Source: Spirulina major PCC 6313 (lineage in GTDB: Bacteria > Cyanobacteriota > Cyanobacteriia > Cyanobacteriales > Spirulinaceae). Taken from it: a stretch of 64,000 bases of DNA. Below are positions 61,676 to 64,000 of this stretch, in pieces (the first letter of the stretch is position 1; each line of letters opens with the position of its first letter). Location: the NCBI RefSeq assembly GCF_001890765.1, contig NZ_KV878783.1:4616771-4680770 (forward strand), read 5' to 3'. Below the pieces are notes generated by a model. The model was not told the origin of the DNA. It worked only from the letters and a program-made list of their open reading frames with translations, and did no database searches. A program made the position numbers and the translations under genes.

Positions 61676-63565
61676 CTATTCAATCCACACCTCCTCTTGA
61701 TGCGTCATAGTCTCTAACATATAGGGCGTTAAACGTCCGAGAATTGTATTCCCCGTCACCAGACCATCGCCCTGAGCTTGGCAAATTTCGAGGGCATGAT
61801 CGCGAGAATTCAAGGCAAAATCCTCAGCCACAATCACCAAAGATAAGGGCTTTGTATTGAGGGTAAAATTGAGCTTGATCGTGACCCGTCCCGTCACTGC
61901 GCCATCGTTGAGATTATCGAGGACGACGAAAAAGCCACGGGGATTGTCGAGGAAGCGTTGGTAAGGTAGATGGTGGGTTGCCCGTATCCCCCAGGAGAAA
62001 AATTCCAGTTCTGGGGTAAAGGGTCGGAATTTCGAGGTTTGGGACTGCATCCGGAGAATGAGCAGATGGCTGATTTGGCGGGTTGCGATCGGATCAGCCC
62101 CATCCACTTCCACCAACGCTTCGATTTCAATGCGCCGCTTGGCAGGGACATTGAACAGGCGGAAGTTGTAGAGTGTTTCTTCCCATTGGGAGGTCGTCAC
62201 CAGGCGCATCGTATGACCGATCGCAGGGCCGAGGCGCGTGTTGCCGATCTTGTATTCACTGTGGGGAATACAGACCTGAAGCGGCTGTGCGTCAGCATTC
62301 CTGGGGAGTTGGAAGCCCTGGCCCACCTCAAAACCAAGGCGGGTATTGCCCTGCATTTGGTCGGGTCGGGGGCGGGGCTTGTAGATGCGGAGGCGGGCAT
62401 CGTGAACCAGGCGCATCGTGTCACCGATCGCAGGGCCAAGGCGGGTATTGCCGTCGATGGGGCTGATCTGAGCGCGATGCAGTTCGAGGGGGGGCGCGGA
62501 CTGGAGCCGGAAGCCCTGACTGCCTTCAGCGTTGAGGCGGGTATTGCCGGGCATCGCTGTGAGGCGATTGAGGGGGCGATAAATCCGGAGGTTGGGCTGG
62601 ATGGTAAAGGGTGCGTCAAACAGAGGGGCCGTAAATGGCTGCTGGTTGAGGTTAAAGTGCAGGGTGACGCTGAGGGTTCCGGAGAGGGTTTCATTACTCA
62701 AATTCGCCAACGCCACAAAAAAACCTGTGGGATTTGCCAAAAGTTTTTCATAAAACACCGTCTGGCGCACCACCGGCCCCAATTGACTCCCCGGTGGCTC
62801 TAGTACCGCCGTTTTACCCTGAATCCGGATCAAGATTTGCTCCGCCAGCCGAGGATCAAAAGATTCATCCAGGATGACGCGGGCCTCCACCGACACAATC
62901 TGCTGCGGCGGTTGGTCAAACATCGTAAACGGATAGCAGGCCCCCCAGGTTTTGCTCAGGTGCATCGTCAGGGTGAGAATCCGCAGGGCATAGAAGGTAT
63001 GGGCGGGCTTCTCCTGGTTAATAATCGCCTGGGCAGCGCGGCATTCTCGCCAGTAGCGATCGGGCTGCAAAACTTGATTGCTGGGCAAGACTAACTGCAC
63101 CTGAAAATAATGGGGGCGATCGTCAAATTCCATGACGGAAATCGTGCGATCGGGATAGCTCAACCCCGAATGCTCCAGATAAATCGAAAGCATTTTTTTC
63201 AGCCCCCGCACCGTGCCCCGAATCCGATACAACGGCACCATCTGGCTAATAAATTGCCGCTTCACCGCCTCATCCCAATCCTCCCGTAGACTCAGGGCAA
63301 TCCAACCCGCCAGCCAGGGCAAAAATTCCGCCGGAGTCTGTTGGGGGTCAAGATAGGTGTGGATCTGCCCGATGATCGTTTCTAAACCATAATTCGCCCC
63401 TGACTCACGGGTGATGATTTGGGGCTGAAAAGGTTGGGGTTCATGGTCAGGCACACCCGTGAGCACCTGCTCAAAGGCGAGTAAGAATCGCCCCAAAAAC
63501 GGATCGGTCTGGAGATAGGCGGGAAGATAATCAAGATAGCGGCTTAGGGGGTGTTGGGTTGCCAT
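61676..63565 (-). CDS. phage tail protein I-like baseplate component with nested repeats
   Basis: Residues 1-210 match the phage tail protein / P2 protein I family used in contractile baseplates: YLPAYLQTDPFLGRFLLAFE, FLPWLAGWIALSLREDWDEA, PLYRIRGTVRGLKKMLSIYLE. Phage versions end near 200 residues, but this one has 629. The extension holds two similar beta domains (about 225-315 and 478-575; compare NPTGFFVALANLSN with NPRGFFVVLDNLND). Between them are GNTRLG repeats at 340, 372, 406 and 441, with a variant at 605. The extension probably decorates the baseplate or binds a target. It overlaps the upstream baseplate J gene by 22 bp. Confidence 0.82.
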   Translation of the reverse strand: MATQHPLSRYLDYLPAYLQTDPFLGRFLLAFEQVLTGVPDHEPQPFQPQIITRESGANYGLETIIGQIHTYLDPQQTPAEFLPWLAGWIALSLREDWDEAVKRQFISQMVPLYRIRGTVRGLKKMLSIYLEHSGLSYPDRTISVMEFDDRPHYFQVQLVLPSNQVLQPDRYWRECRAAQAIINQEKPAHTFYALRILTLTMHLSKTWGACYPFTMFDQPPQQIVSVEARVILDESFDPRLAEQILIRIQGKTAVLEPPGSQLGPVVRQTVFYEKLLANPTGFFVALANLSNETLSGTLSVTLHFNLNQQPFTAPLFDAPFTIQPNLRIYRPLNRLTAMPGNTRLNAEGSQGFRLQSAPPLELHRAQISPIDGNTRLGPAIGDTMRLVHDARLRIYKPRPRPDQMQGNTRLGFEVGQGFQLPRNADAQPLQVCIPHSEYKIGNTRLGPAIGHTMRLVTTSQWEETLYNFRLFNVPAKRRIEIEALVEVDGADPIATRQISHLLILRMQSQTSKFRPFTPELEFFSWGIRATHHLPYQRFLDNPRGFFVVLDNLNDGAVTGRVTIKLNFTLNTKPLSLVIVAEDFALNSRDHALEICQAQGDGLVTGNTILGRLTPYMLETMTHQEEVWIE

Positions 63566-64000
63566 TGGTCTCCGAAGCGTTGCAGGGTGGGTAAGGCGGC
63601 GATCTGAATCTGTACCAGTTCGTGGGCTTGGAGCATCAGGCCCACCAATTGACCCTGATCGTTAAACTGTTGCCGCACCGGGTCTACTCCCGTCAGTTCA
63701 ATGTCTTCTACATGGTCAACACCGGGCAGGTCATCGAGGAGTTGATAAAGCTCCGATAGGTAAATATCCGCGCCAAAGGGATAGCCTTGACCTTGCCAAA
63801 ATTCCTCAGAATCCAAGGGGGCAAAAAAAGCGTGAATCTGACGCTCGGCCTCGCGGCGGACATCGGGGGGTTTGGCACTGTCCTGGAGGTAGAGGGTGGC
63901 GGCTAGGGTCATGGTGATGAAACTGGGTTCCACCACATGGAGCCGGGTGGTAATCAAACGGCGTTGGTCAAGGAAGCGTTTGAGATCCTGACGCAGGCGC
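63544..64000 (-). CDS. baseplate J-like protein, C-terminal part (start beyond window)
   Basis: The minus-strand frame is open from the window edge to 63544 (about 151 codons seen). The visible sequence, RQDLKRFLDQRRLITTRLHVVEPSF followed by TLAATLYLQ and IHAFFAPLDSEEFWQGQGYPFG, then ELYQLLDDLPGVDHVEDIELTG, is the C-terminal region of the gpJ/Afp11-type baseplate wedge protein. In contractile systems this protein links wedge subunits and precedes the tail protein I gene, as here. An internal Met codon at 63957 is not the start because homology continues upstream. Confidence 0.83.
   Translation of the reverse strand, partial: RLRQDLKRFLDQRRLITTRLHVVEPSFITMTLAATLYLQDSAKPPDVRREAERQIHAFFAPLDSEEFWQGQGYPFGADIYLSELYQLLDDLPGVDHVEDIELTGVDPVRQQFNDQGQLVGLMLQAHELVQIQIAALPTLQRFGDQWQPNTP

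Noticed and set aside
61970-62803. Plus-strand 277-codon frame
   Set aside because: Antisense shadow of the tail protein gene. Its repeats only mirror the GNTRLG coding repeats.

Overview
The window is cyanobacterial chromosome. It carries psaE (photosystem I), a cyanobacteriochrome photoreceptor kinase, a Ser/Thr kinase fused to a GUN4 domain, and the bifunctional arginine dihydrolase/ornithine-handling enzyme typical of cyanobacteria. The highly iterated palindrome GCGATCGC (HIP1) is scattered through the native genes. GC content is moderate. Several stretches (the GTPase at 5.0-6.2 kb, the actin-like and transposase island at 29.1-32.6 kb, and the repeat effector at 55.9-61.1 kb) are visibly more AT-rich and HIP1-poor, which suggests acquisition. 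No tRNA, rRNA or CRISPR array was recognised.

Layout. 1-4.8 kb: pyrC (3' end off the window), secA and aat. 4.8-10.2 kb: an accessory block with a ParE remnant, a GTPase, and two diverged copies of a toxin-antitoxin segment (ParD, Phd, YoeB plus a small plus-strand gene). An HNH nuclease and a DUF433 protein lie between the copies, and each copy has nonsense or deletion damage in different genes. 10.2-20.9 kb: two glycosyltransferases, dnaK, a pentapeptide-repeat protein, a large DXCF cyanobacteriochrome histidine kinase, NfeD, and the haem A pair ctaB/ctaA. 21-29 kb: a 20-bp tandem array, a radical SAM gene with an internally duplicated membrane protein, argZ/agrE, a lipoprotein and an SDR epimerase. 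29.1-32.6 kb: a mobile island with 93-bp MITEs, 146-bp direct repeats, transposase pieces, an intact IS4-type transposase and a eukaryote-type actin reduced to 249 residues. 33-38 kb: a three-gene glycerol-3-phosphate dehydrogenase-like operon followed by an inserted ParD/ParE pair flanked by a 64-bp duplication. 38-53 kb: an orphan cobalt-type nitrile hydratase alpha subunit, avtA, an Amt plus K+ channel pair, glutaredoxin, mutM, psaE, trpD, the kinase-GUN4, a second histidine kinase, and methionine-salvage mtnD/mtnB. 53.2-64 kb: the minus-strand end of an extracellular contractile injection system (eCIS) locus, with baseplate J, tail protein, PAAR-like tip, a DUF4157 repeat effector (currently frameshifted), a YbjN-fold protein and an AAA+ ATPase.

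The most unusual items are: (1) the miniature actin, which by alignment keeps subdomains 1 and 3 but lacks the regions corresponding to subdomains 2 and 4 and most ATP-contact residues; (2) the eCIS cargo gene, with near-identical 411-bp (137-residue) tandem repeats and two opposing single-base frameshifts; (3) the DXCF-type dual-cysteine photoreceptor kinase. Functions come from motif recognition by eye. No database search or structure prediction was run.
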